Assembly: GCF_039521365.1 (NCBI RefSeq)
Contig: NZ_BAAACF010000001.1
Span: 372,001 to 436,000 of the forward strand
DNA: 64,000 nt
Direction of reading: 5' to 3'
Source: Clostridium_AW malenominatum
GTDB taxonomy: Bacteria > Bacillota > Clostridia > Clostridiales > Clostridiaceae
Positions 43,930 through 52,755 of this stretch are shown in pieces. Position 1 is the stretch's first letter, and each line of letters starts with the position of its first letter. The translations under genes and the position numbers were made by a program. The notes under the pieces were generated by a model, which saw nothing but the letters and a program-made list of their open reading frames with translations, had not been told where the DNA came from and did not search any database.

Positions 43930-45015
43930 ATGAAGGGATTTTTATATTTAGAAGATGGAAGTATATATGAAGGAAAGATTTTTGGTAAAAAAGGGATAGC
44001 AATAGGCGAAATAGTTTTTAATACAGCAATGACAGGATATCAAGAAACGTTGACAGATCCTTCCTATGCAGGGCAAATAATAAACATGACCTACCCTAAC
44101 ATAGGTAACTACGGAACAAATAAATTTGATATGGAAAGTAATAAAGTATATGCAAAAGGATTAGTAGTAAAAAACCTTTGCAATATTCCATCTAACTATA
44201 AGAGTGAAGAAAGCTTAGAAGAATTTTTAAATAAGATGAATGTTGTTGGGATATATGGAGTAGATACAAGAAGTATAACTAAAAAAATAAGAAGCACAGG
44301 CACTATGAGATGTGTCATATCTGATAAAGAAATGAAAAGAGAAGATATAGAAAGTACTATGAATAGCTATCATTGGGATAAGAATTTTGTTCAAATGGTA
44401 AGTAGAAAATCCATGGAAAGAATTAATGGCAATGGGCATAGAGTAGGGATAATAGATTTTGGAATAAAGAAAAATATAATTGAAAAGTTCAAAGAATTAA
44501 ATTGTGATATAACTCTTCTTCCATACAATGCAACTTTGGAAGAGATTGATAAACTAAAATTAGATGGTGTATTTTTAAGTAATGGACCAGGAGATCCAAA
44601 ATCACTTTTAGAAACTGTTGAAGTTGTAAAAAAGTTAATAGTTAAGTATCCTACTTTTGGTATATGCTTAGGACATCAAATAATATCCTTAGCACTTGGG
44701 GCAGACACATACAAAATGAAGTATGGGCATAGGGGCGGAAATCATGGGGTTTATGATATTGAAAAGGATAAGGCTTTTATAACCTCTCAAAACCACAGCT
44801 ATGCAGTAGATATGGAAAGTATAAAAGATAAAAACATAATAATTACTCACACAAATTTAAATGATAACACTGTAGAAGGAATAAAGCATAAATACTTGCC
44901 GGTATTTTCAGTACAATTCCATCCTGAGGGTTCCCCAGGACCTGAGGACACAGATTATCTTTTCCATAGATTCATGAAAAATATTGAGATTAATAAGATA
45001 AGCAAAAGTGCGTAA
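43930..45015 (+). CDS. carA: Carbamoyl-phosphate synthase small subunit (glutaminase)
   Basis: Releases ammonia from glutamine for CarB. The 361 residues have the N-terminal CarA domain (GFLYLEDGSIYEGK), then a class I glutaminase with nucleophile Cys in FGICLGHQIISLALG near 240 and the His/Glu in VQFHPEGSPGPED near 323. I start at the ATG at 43930, six bases after GAGGTG. Upstream GTG (43921) and ATG (43924) overlap that site. Translation is likely PyrR-controlled. Confidence 0.95.
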   Translation: MKGFLYLEDGSIYEGKIFGKKGIAIGEIVFNTAMTGYQETLTDPSYAGQIINMTYPNIGNYGTNKFDMESNKVYAKGLVVKNLCNIPSNYKSEESLEEFLNKMNVVGIYGVDTRSITKKIRSTGTMRCVISDKEMKREDIESTMNSYHWDKNFVQMVSRKSMERINGNGHRVGIIDFGIKKNIIEKFKELNCDITLLPYNATLEEIDKLKLDGVFLSNGPGDPKSLLETVEVVKKLIVKYPTFGICLGHQIISLALGADTYKMKYGHRGGNHGVYDIEKDKAFITSQNHSYAVDMESIKDKNIIITHTNLNDNTVEGIKHKYLPVFSVQFHPEGSPGPEDTDYLFHRFMKNIEINKISKSA

Positions 45016-45029
45016 GGGAGGAATATAAT

Positions 45030-48000
45030 ATGCCATTAGATAAATCATTAAAAAAGGTAATAATACTAGGTTCAGGTCCAATTATAATAGGTCAAGGAGC
45101 AGAATTTGATTATTCAGGTACTCAGGCATGCAAAACTTTAAAAGAAGAAGGTATAGAAGTAATATTAGTAAATAGTAACCCAGCTACTATAATGACAGAT
45201 AGCAATATAGCAGATAAAGTTTATATAGAACCTTTAAATGAGGAAACCTTAGAAAGAATCATTGAAAAAGAAAAGCCGCAGGGAATACTTGCTGGATTTG
45301 GAGGACAAACAGCCCTTAACTTGGCAATGAAGTTAAAGGATAGTGGAATATTAGATAAATATTCAGTTAAAATGTTAGGAGTAAACTCAGAGGCAATTAA
45401 AAAGGCGGAAAGTAGAGAAGAATTCAAGAATCTAATGATAGAAATAGGTGAGCCTATTCCCATGAGCATAATAGCTACAAAGCTAGAAGAATGTGAAGAG
45501 TTTGTTGAAAAATATGGTTTTCCAGTTATCATTAGGCCTGCGTATACTCTTGGAGGAACTGGTGGCGGAATAGCAAATAATATAAATGAGCTAAGAGAAA
45601 TAAGTAGTTTAGGGTTAAAATTAAGCCCTATAAATCAAATACTTTTAGAACAAAGTGTAGCAGGCTGGAAGGAAATTGAGTTTGAAGTAATAAGAGATAG
45701 AAAAGATAATTGTATAATAATATGTAGTATGGAGAATTTTGACCCAGTTGGAATTCATACAGGAGATAGTATAGTAGTTGCACCCTGCCAAACTCTTAGA
45801 GATGAAGAGTATCAAATGCTTAGAAAATCCTCAATTGATATTATAAGGAGCTTGAAACTAGAGGGGGGCTGTAATGTACAATTTGCTCTGCACCCTACGG
45901 ATAAGAAATATATTGTAATAGAAGTAAACCCAAGAGTTAGTAGGTCCAGTGCTCTAGCATCTAAAGCGACGGGATATCCCATAGCAAAAATTGCTGCTAA
46001 AATAGCCATAGGATACAGTTTAGATGAAATAAAAAATACTGTTACAGGAACCTCTAGTGCTTGTTTTGAGCCTGTAGTAGATTACGTTGTGACAAAGATA
46101 CCAAAGTGGCCTTTCGATAAATTTACAAAAGCAGAAAGAACCTTAGGAACTCAAATGAAGGCTACAGGGGAAGTAATGGCTATAGGAAGAAGTTTTGAAA
46201 ACTCTTTAATGAAAGGTATAGTATCTTTAGATGGAAAGTTTAATTCTCTAAAGCTTAAAGAACTAAAAGATAAAAATAGAGAAGAACTTTTAGAGATAAT
46301 AAAATTAAGAGATGATAGAAGAGTTTTTGCTATAGCAGAAGGATTAAGAAAAGGCTTAAGTAAAGGCATCATAAACGAAATCACAGAAATTGATTTATGG
46401 TTTTTGAACGGTATAGAAAATATTGTAACTTTAGAAGAAAGAATTAAGAATGAATGTTTGAGCAGAGAGTTTCTTAAGGAAATAAAAGAGTTAGGATTTA
46501 CAGATAAGTTCATAAGTGAATTAAAAGATATTTCTGTTGAAGAGGTAGAAAAATTAAGAGAAGAATATGATTTACGTCCAATTTACAAAATGGTAGATAC
46601 ATGCTCAGGGGAATTTGAATCTAATACACCGTATTATTACTCTTCTTATGAAAATGATAATGAAAATATAGTTACTAATGATAAAAAAGTATTAATTATA
46701 GGGTCAGGACCAATAAGAATAGGTCAAGGAATAGAATTTGATTATTGTTCTGTTCACGGAATATGGGGAATAAAAAAGGCGGGATATAAGGCAATAATAA
46801 TAAATAACAACCCAGAAACTGTAAGTACTGACTTTGATACCGCAGATAAACTGTATTTTGAACCTATATATATAGAAAATATAATGGATATAGTTAAAGA
46901 AGAAGGAGTAGAGGGAGTAATAATAGAATTAGGGGGACAAACTTCTATTAATTTAGGAGAGGAGCTTAATAGAAGAGGAGTTAAAATATTAGGTACATCC
47001 TTTAAAGGAATAGATTTAGGGGAAGACAGAGATAAGTTTAAGGAGTTCTTGGATGGATTAAATATAGATTCGCCACAGGGAGGGTGTGTAACTAAGGAAG
47101 AAGAGGCTTATAAAGTAGCAGAGAAAATAGGATATCCAGTGGTAGTTAGACCTTCTTACGTAATAGGTGGACGAGCTATGGAAGTAGTTTATAATGATGA
47201 AACCCTAGAAAAATATATTAAGGAAGCGGTAAGTTTATCTAAAGATCACCCAATATTAATTGATAAATATGTAAAGGGAATTGAAATTGAAGTAGATGCA
47301 TTATGCGATGGAAAGGATATTTTAATACCAGGAATAATGGAACATATTGAACGAACAGGGGTGCATTCTGGAGATAGTATGATAGCTTATCCAAGTATTA
47401 ATTTAAGAGAAGAAGTAATAAGTAAAATTGTAGAGTATACAAAGAAAATAGGTACAGGCCTTAATATAAAAGGTTTATTAAATATACAGTATGCTTACGA
47501 TGGTAATAAATTATATGTAATTGAAGTAAATCCAAGGGCTTCAAGAACTGTTCCGATTTTAAGTAAAATAACTCAAGTGCCTATGGTAGACATTTCAGTG
47601 CAAATAAAATTAGGAAAAACTCTTAAAGAGTGCAGCTATGGTACAGGACTTATGGAAAATAAAAATATTTGTGCAGTAAAGGTACCAGTTTTTTCTGGAG
47701 AAAAATTAAATAATGCGGATATTTACTTAGGGCCAGAAATGAAGTCTACTGGAGAAGTATTAGGAGTTGGAAAGAACTTAGAAGAATCTCTATACAAAGG
47801 ATTTGTGGGGGCAGGAATTAAAATTAACACTAAAGGAAACATATATGTATCTTTAAAAGAAGTAGATAGAAAAGAAAGCTTAGACATATTAAGAGAGTAT
47901 ATAGGTTTAGGATTTAAAATATATGCTACTTCAGGAACGGCTAAATTCTTGAAAAGTAATGACGTAGACTGTGAAGAAACAGATTTTCATAGAGGAGAAA

Positions 48001-48221
48001 CCATGATAAAAAATGGAGAAATGGATTTGATTATAAACACTCCTACTAGAGGAAATGAACTTTATAGAGAAGGATTTAAGTTAAGAAGAAATTCTTCACA
48101 GTATAGGGTGCCAATATTTACTTGCATAGACACGGCAAAGGCTTATTTAAAAGCAATAAATGTGGGAAAAAACTATAAAGAAGCTATAGAATATAATCCT
48201 ATAAGTTATTATTTAGACTAA
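45030..48221 (+). CDS. carB: Carbamoyl-phosphate synthase large subunit
   Basis: Makes carbamoyl phosphate from bicarbonate, ammonia and two ATP. The 1063 residues show two duplicated halves. Each begins with the loop GSGPIIIGQGAEFDYSG (near 14) or GSGPIRIGQGIEFDYC (near 558) and has its own ATP-grasp domain, with VIEVNPRVSRSSALASK and VIEVNPRASRTVPILSK. A C-terminal MGS-like allosteric domain runs from about 930. GGGAGG precedes the ATG. It is the last gene of the operon. Confidence 0.96.
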   Translation: MPLDKSLKKVIILGSGPIIIGQGAEFDYSGTQACKTLKEEGIEVILVNSNPATIMTDSNIADKVYIEPLNEETLERIIEKEKPQGILAGFGGQTALNLAMKLKDSGILDKYSVKMLGVNSEAIKKAESREEFKNLMIEIGEPIPMSIIATKLEECEEFVEKYGFPVIIRPAYTLGGTGGGIANNINELREISSLGLKLSPINQILLEQSVAGWKEIEFEVIRDRKDNCIIICSMENFDPVGIHTGDSIVVAPCQTLRDEEYQMLRKSSIDIIRSLKLEGGCNVQFALHPTDKKYIVIEVNPRVSRSSALASKATGYPIAKIAAKIAIGYSLDEIKNTVTGTSSACFEPVVDYVVTKIPKWPFDKFTKAERTLGTQMKATGEVMAIGRSFENSLMKGIVSLDGKFNSLKLKELKDKNREELLEIIKLRDDRRVFAIAEGLRKGLSKGIINEITEIDLWFLNGIENIVTLEERIKNECLSREFLKEIKELGFTDKFISELKDISVEEVEKLREEYDLRPIYKMVDTCSGEFESNTPYYYSSYENDNENIVTNDKKVLIIGSGPIRIGQGIEFDYCSVHGIWGIKKAGYKAIIINNNPETVSTDFDTADKLYFEPIYIENIMDIVKEEGVEGVIIELGGQTSINLGEELNRRGVKILGTSFKGIDLGEDRDKFKEFLDGLNIDSPQGGCVTKEEEAYKVAEKIGYPVVVRPSYVIGGRAMEVVYNDETLEKYIKEAVSLSKDHPILIDKYVKGIEIEVDALCDGKDILIPGIMEHIERTGVHSGDSMIAYPSINLREEVISKIVEYTKKIGTGLNIKGLLNIQYAYDGNKLYVIEVNPRASRTVPILSKITQVPMVDISVQIKLGKTLKECSYGTGLMENKNICAVKVPVFSGEKLNNADIYLGPEMKSTGEVLGVGKNLEESLYKGFVGAGIKINTKGNIYVSLKEVDRKESLDILREYIGLGFKIYATSGTAKFLKSNDVDCEETDFHRGETMIKNGEMDLIINTPTRGNELYREGFKLRRNSSQYRVPIFTCIDTAKAYLKAINVGKNYKEAIEYNPISYYLD

Positions 48222-48229
48222 TTTAGAAG

Positions 48230-48257
48230 AAGGGGAAATAATTATCCCCTTTTTTCT
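48230..48257 (+). terminator. Terminator of the pyr-car operon
   Basis: AAGGGGA (48230-48236) pairs with TCCCCTT (48245-48251), then TTTT. Confidence 0.82.
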
Positions 48258-48363
48258 ATATTATACGGAATATTTACAAAAAATTATTACTAATTCACTG
48301 CTAATTGAGTTATAATAAATATGACTTCTAGTAATATTATAATGGTAATTAGGAGGAGTTGTC

Positions 48364-49158
48364 GTGGGCAAACCAAGTATTTTTAGTAAAGATTATGATG
48401 AGAGAATGAAGAAAAGAAAACGAAGAAGAACTATATTATTTTTAGTTATTACGCTTATAGTAATAGGAGCTTGGGTTAGCCAAGGAATAAATATGAAGAA
48501 TATAGTTTCTATTAAAAAAATTACTTTTTTTAATAGAAAAAGTAATTTAAATCCTAAAAATAATGAAAAAACTCTTACTGATAATAATGGTAATAGTAAA
48601 CAAGAAGAAAAACAAGAAGAAAAAAAGGAAGAAGGATATAACTTTTCTTTAAGTAGTGGGGAAAGTGTAAAGGTTATTTATGAGTCCATAGGGAAAGATA
48701 GAAAGTTTAAATACATACATCCCTTAGAGAGTAAGATAATATATGACATAAGTCCTTCAGGAAAACTCATAACAATATATGATAAGAAGGTTCAAAGAAT
48801 CTATTCTATGAACATTGATGGAAAGGTTTTTGATATTACTAAACCCAGCTACACCTCTACCAATGGTACATTTTCTATAAGCAGAGAAGAACAATTAAAA
48901 ACTAACCCCAGCTATATATGGTGTGAATCTCCTAAATTTATAGATGAAAGCACCATAGCTTATGTTAGTCAGTTACCTTGGTTTAATAAGAATACAAAAT
49001 ATATTTGGACTATAGATTTAAAAAATAACATTCATAAAAACATTCAAAATTTAGAAGGAAACGAAATAAAATTTGAAAGTTTAAATGAAAAGGGATTGGA
49101 TATAATTATAGATAAAGAAAAATTTATTTTAAAGGCTAGTGGTGAAATCCTAAAGTAA
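48364..49158 (+). CDS. Single-span membrane-anchored protein of unknown function
   Basis: A 264-residue product with a basic cytoplasmic head (RMKKRKRRRT), one hydrophobic span (about 21-43), a Lys/Glu/Asn-rich linker (about 60-92, QEEKQEEKKEEG) and an outside domain. That domain contains beta-propeller-like turns such as IIYDISPSGKLITIYDKK and IYSMNIDGKVFDI. I do not recognise a family. The start is GTG with AGGAGGAG upstream. It stands alone between carB and tig. Confidence 0.7.
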   Translation: MGKPSIFSKDYDERMKKRKRRRTILFLVITLIVIGAWVSQGINMKNIVSIKKITFFNRKSNLNPKNNEKTLTDNNGNSKQEEKQEEKKEEGYNFSLSSGESVKVIYESIGKDRKFKYIHPLESKIIYDISPSGKLITIYDKKVQRIYSMNIDGKVFDITKPSYTSTNGTFSISREEQLKTNPSYIWCESPKFIDESTIAYVSQLPWFNKNTKYIWTIDLKNNIHKNIQNLEGNEIKFESLNEKGLDIIIDKEKFILKASGEILK

Positions 49159-49304
49159 TGGCCATATACATAAAAAAATAATTTCTCTTTAAAAAAGTGT
49201 TTGTAAAATATAAATACTTCCTATATAATTATAAATTGATATGTTAATTTTAGAGTAAATTAACATTATTTGAGCTTACTTGTATATTAATAACTTTAAA
49301 TATA

Positions 49305-49313
49305 TGTTATAAT
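49305..49313 (+). promoter_or_regulatory. Extended -10 promoter of tig
   Basis: TGTTATAAT, an extended -10 box, 45 bases before the tig start; the -35 is not clear. The 49159-49304 stretch upstream holds nothing else I can support. Confidence 0.5.
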
Positions 49314-49358
49314 ATTTAGGTTAATATAAGCATTTACGTGATTAGGAGGAATAATGTA

Positions 49359-50651
49359 ATGAAAGCTACTATGGAAAAAATAGAAAAGAACATAGTTAAG
49401 TTAGAAATAACTGTAGAGAGTGACAAATTTAATGAGGCTATGAAGAAAGCCTATGCAAAAAATGCTAAGAGCTTCAATATACCAGGCTTCAGAAAAGGAA
49501 AGGCTCCAATGAACATAATAAAGAAGCATTATGGTGAAGGAGTTTTCTATGAAGATACTATAAATATTTGTTGCGATAGTACATATCCAGAAGCTTTAAA
49601 AGAACATAATATAAAGCCAGTAGATTACCCAACAATAGATATAGTTCAAATTGGAGAGGGCAAAGAATTTATATATACTGCAACTATTACAGTAATGCCT
49701 GAAGTTGAACTAGGAGAATACAAAGGATTAGAAGTTAAAAAGAACAGCTATCCAGTAAGCGATGAAGAAGTGTCAGAAAAATTAAAAGCTATGCAGGCAA
49801 GAAATGCTAGAGTAGCAGCAAAAGAAGAAGGCACAGTTGAAAAAGGAGATATAGCTGTTATCGACTTTAAAGGCTTTGTAGATGAAGTAGCTTTTGAAGG
49901 TGGAGAAGGAACTGACTATAGTCTTGAAATAGGTTCAGGAACATTCATAGGTAACTTTGAAGAACAATTAATTGGATTAAAAGCTGGAGAAGAAAAGGCT
50001 GTTAATGTAAGCTTCCCAGAAGAATATGGCAGAGAAGATTTAAATGGAAAACCTGCTAGATTTGATGTAACTATTAAAGAAATTAAAATTAAAGAATTAC
50101 CAGAGCTTGATGATGAATTTGCTAAAGAAGTATCAGAGTTTGATACTATAGATGAATTAAAAGCAGATATGAAAAAGAAAATGGAAGAAGAAGCTGAAGG
50201 AAGAGCAAAAAGAGAATATGAAGAAGCGGTTATAGATGCTGCTTGTGAAAATGCTAAAATAGAAATTCCAGAAGTAATGGTAAATACTGAAATAGATAAT
50301 ATGATAAAAGATTTAGAAATGAGATTAAAATACCAAGGACTAGATTTAGAAACATATTATCAATATACAAATAGCAATGAAGAAAAAGTAAGAGAATACA
50401 TGAATGATGCTGCTGTAAAGAGAGTTAAAACAGAGCTAGTTCTAGGAGAAATTGCTAAAGCAGAAGCAATTGAAGCTACAGAAGAAGAAATGATGGAAAG
50501 AGCTAAAGAAATGGCTAAACAATATGGAGATAAAGAAGTTGAAAAAACTGCTAAGTTAATTATGGATAGCCAAAAGAATTTCTTAAAATTAGATGTTATA
50601 AATGAAAAAGTAGTTAAATTATTGGTTGACAACAGCAAAGCTATAGCATAA
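49359..50651 (+). CDS. tig: Trigger factor, ribosome-associated chaperone and prolyl isomerase
   Basis: Binds nascent chains at the ribosome exit. The 430 residues show the ribosome-docking signature FNIPGFRKGKAP near 38-49 and a FKBP-type isomerase domain (about 150-240, GDIAVIDFKGFVD). The long helical C-terminal arms are rich in Glu/Lys. The start is the ATG nine bases after AGGAGG; the in-frame GTG at 49338 precedes that site. It heads tig-clpP-clpX, a common Firmicutes order. Confidence 0.96.
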   Translation: MKATMEKIEKNIVKLEITVESDKFNEAMKKAYAKNAKSFNIPGFRKGKAPMNIIKKHYGEGVFYEDTINICCDSTYPEALKEHNIKPVDYPTIDIVQIGEGKEFIYTATITVMPEVELGEYKGLEVKKNSYPVSDEEVSEKLKAMQARNARVAAKEEGTVEKGDIAVIDFKGFVDEVAFEGGEGTDYSLEIGSGTFIGNFEEQLIGLKAGEEKAVNVSFPEEYGREDLNGKPARFDVTIKEIKIKELPELDDEFAKEVSEFDTIDELKADMKKKMEEEAEGRAKREYEEAVIDAACENAKIEIPEVMVNTEIDNMIKDLEMRLKYQGLDLETYYQYTNSNEEKVREYMNDAAVKRVKTELVLGEIAKAEAIEATEEEMMERAKEMAKQYGDKEVEKTAKLIMDSQKNFLKLDVINEKVVKLLVDNSKAIA

Positions 50652-50659
50652 TATATGAT

Positions 50660-50685
50660 AATTGCCAGGAGAACTTCTGGCAATT
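50660..50685 (+). terminator. Hairpin between tig and clpP, possible weak terminator
   Basis: AATTGCCAG (50660-50668) pairs perfectly with CTGGCAATT (50677-50685). The T-run comes late and is broken, so read-through into clpP is likely. Confidence 0.5.
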
Positions 50686-50748
50686 AAATTTTAATTATTT
50701 TTAAAACCACAATGGGGTTCAATTAAAGCTAATAAGGAGGAGAAAGTT

Positions 50749-51333
50749 ATGAGTTTAGTTCCTATAGTTGTTGAGCAAACTAATAGAGGAGAAAGGTCTT
50801 ACGATATATATTCTAGACTTTTAAAGGATAGAATTATTATGTTATCTGATCAAATAAATGATGTTACAGCTAGCTTAGTTGTATCACAGTTATTATTCTT
50901 AGAGGCAGAGGATCCAGATAAAGATATATACTTATATATTAATAGCCCAGGAGGATCTATAACATCTGGAATGGCAATTTACGATACTATGCAATATATA
51001 AAGCCAGATGTAGCTACAATATGTATTGGTATGGCTGCTTCAATGGGAGCATTTTTACTTGCGGCAGGCGCAAAGGGAAAAAGATCTTCCCTGCCAAATA
51101 GTGAAATAATGATTCACCAACCATTAGGTGGATTCCAAGGGCAGGCTACAGATATAGGTATTCATGCAGAAAGAATATTAAAAATGAAGAAAAAGCTTAA
51201 TCAAATACTAAGTGAAAAAACAGGTCAGCCATTAGAGGTTATTGAAAGAGATACAGAAAGAGATAACTTTATGGATCCTGAGGCAGCAAAAGCTTATGGA
51301 TTAATAGATGAGGTTATGACAAAGAAAAAATAA
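50749..51333 (+). CDS. clpP: ATP-dependent Clp protease proteolytic subunit
   Basis: Serine protease chamber that degrades substrates fed by ClpX or ClpC. The 194 residues show the triad S98 (GMAASMGAF), H123 (MIHQPLGG) and D172 (ERDTERDNF). The usual N-terminal propeptide zone is short (SLVPIVVEQTNRGERSYDI). AAGGAGGAG precedes the ATG. clpX starts 21 bases later. Confidence 0.97.
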   Translation: MSLVPIVVEQTNRGERSYDIYSRLLKDRIIMLSDQINDVTASLVVSQLLFLEAEDPDKDIYLYINSPGGSITSGMAIYDTMQYIKPDVATICIGMAASMGAFLLAAGAKGKRSSLPNSEIMIHQPLGGFQGQATDIGIHAERILKMKKKLNQILSEKTGQPLEVIERDTERDNFMDPEAAKAYGLIDEVMTKKK

Positions 51334-51354
51334 GCTTGATTGAGGGGTGAAAAG

Positions 51355-52644
51355 ATGGCGAAAGGTGATGACAAGAAACAGTTGAAGTGCTCTTTTTGTG
51401 GTAAAACACAGGATCAAGTAAGAAGGCTTATAGCTGGGCCAGGAGTATACATTTGTGATGAATGTATTGAACTTTGTTCAGAAATAATAAGTGATGAATT
51501 TGAAGAAGATGTTAACATTGAAATAGAATCTTTACCAAAGCCAATGGAGATCAAAAATTATCTTGATCAATATATTATAGGGCAAGATGAGGCAAAGAAA
51601 GCATTATCAGTGGCAGTTTATAATCACTATAAGAGAATAAATGCTTCAAACTTTTCAGAGGATGTAGAAATACAAAAGAGTAATATACTATTGCTTGGCC
51701 CAACAGGTTCAGGAAAAACATTACTTGCACAAACTTTAGCTAAGTACTTAAATGTACCCTTTGCTATTGCAGATGCAACTACTTTAACAGAAGCAGGCTA
51801 TGTAGGTGAGGATGTTGAAAATATTCTTCTAAAACTCATTCAAAATGCAGATTATGATGTAGAAAAAGCTGAAAGAGGAATAATTTATATAGACGAAATA
51901 GATAAAATTGCTAGAAAGTCTGAAAATCCTTCTATAACTAGAGATGTATCTGGTGAAGGAGTGCAACAAGCGCTATTAAAGATTTTAGAAGGAACTATAG
52001 CATCTGTTCCGCCACAAGGTGGAAGAAAGCATCCACATCAAGAGTTCATTCAAATAAATACTACTAATATTTTATTTATCTGCGGTGGAGCTTTTGATGG
52101 TGTAGATAAAATTATTGAAAAGAGAACTAAAAATAGTTCTATAGGATTTGGTGCTGATATTTTATCAAAAAAGGAAAAAGATATTGGAAGCCTATTAAAG
52201 GAAATAATGCCAGGAGATTTATTGAAATTTGGCTTAATTCCAGAGTTTATAGGAAGACTTCCTATCCTAGTAACACTAGCTGCACTAGATAAAGAGGCTC
52301 TTGTAAATATTTTAAGTAAGCCTAGAAATGCATTGGTTAAACAGTATAAAAGGCTATTTGAAATTGATAATGTAGAGCTGGAATTTGAAGAAGAGGCACT
52401 TCAAGCTATTGCAGAAGAGGCAATAAAGAGAAGTACTGGTGCTAGAGGATTGAGAGCAATTCTTGAAGATATTATGAAAGATATTATGTTTAGGATACCA
52501 TCTGAAGAAAGCATTAAAAAGGTTATAATTAATAAGGATACTATGACTTCGAAGTCTCCTGAGTTAATTCATTCAGAAGATGGAAAAAGAGCACCAATAA
52601 AGACTAAAAAAACAAGAAGTAAAAAGGGACCAGAAACGGCTTAA
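51355..52644 (+). CDS. clpX: ClpX ATPase, unfoldase of ClpXP
   Basis: AAA+ unfoldase of 429 residues. An N-terminal zinc domain holds CSFCGK and CDECIELC (about 11-40). Walker A GPTGSGKT lies near 115, Walker B IIYIDEIDKIA near 177 and the sensor GARGLRAI near 365. The start is the ATG after GAGGGGTG; an upstream in-frame codon at 51340 precedes that site. A terminator separates it from lonB. Confidence 0.97.
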   Translation: MAKGDDKKQLKCSFCGKTQDQVRRLIAGPGVYICDECIELCSEIISDEFEEDVNIEIESLPKPMEIKNYLDQYIIGQDEAKKALSVAVYNHYKRINASNFSEDVEIQKSNILLLGPTGSGKTLLAQTLAKYLNVPFAIADATTLTEAGYVGEDVENILLKLIQNADYDVEKAERGIIYIDEIDKIARKSENPSITRDVSGEGVQQALLKILEGTIASVPPQGGRKHPHQEFIQINTTNILFICGGAFDGVDKIIEKRTKNSSIGFGADILSKKEKDIGSLLKEIMPGDLLKFGLIPEFIGRLPILVTLAALDKEALVNILSKPRNALVKQYKRLFEIDNVELEFEEEALQAIAEEAIKRSTGARGLRAILEDIMKDIMFRIPSEESIKKVIINKDTMTSKSPELIHSEDGKRAPIKTKKTRSKKGPETA

Positions 52645-52672
52645 AGAATAGGTAAAATCCTATTCTTTTTTA
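52643..52672 (+). terminator. Terminator after clpX
   Basis: AAAGAATAGG (52643-52652) pairs with CCTATTCTTT (52659-52668), then TTT. It overlaps the clpX stop codon. Confidence 0.85.
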
Positions 52673-52755
52673 TTTCCTCATATGGAATAGTAATTAGGAA
52701 AATTGTGCATAATAAAGAATAGTTTACTAAGGATTTTCATGAGAGGATGATGACA

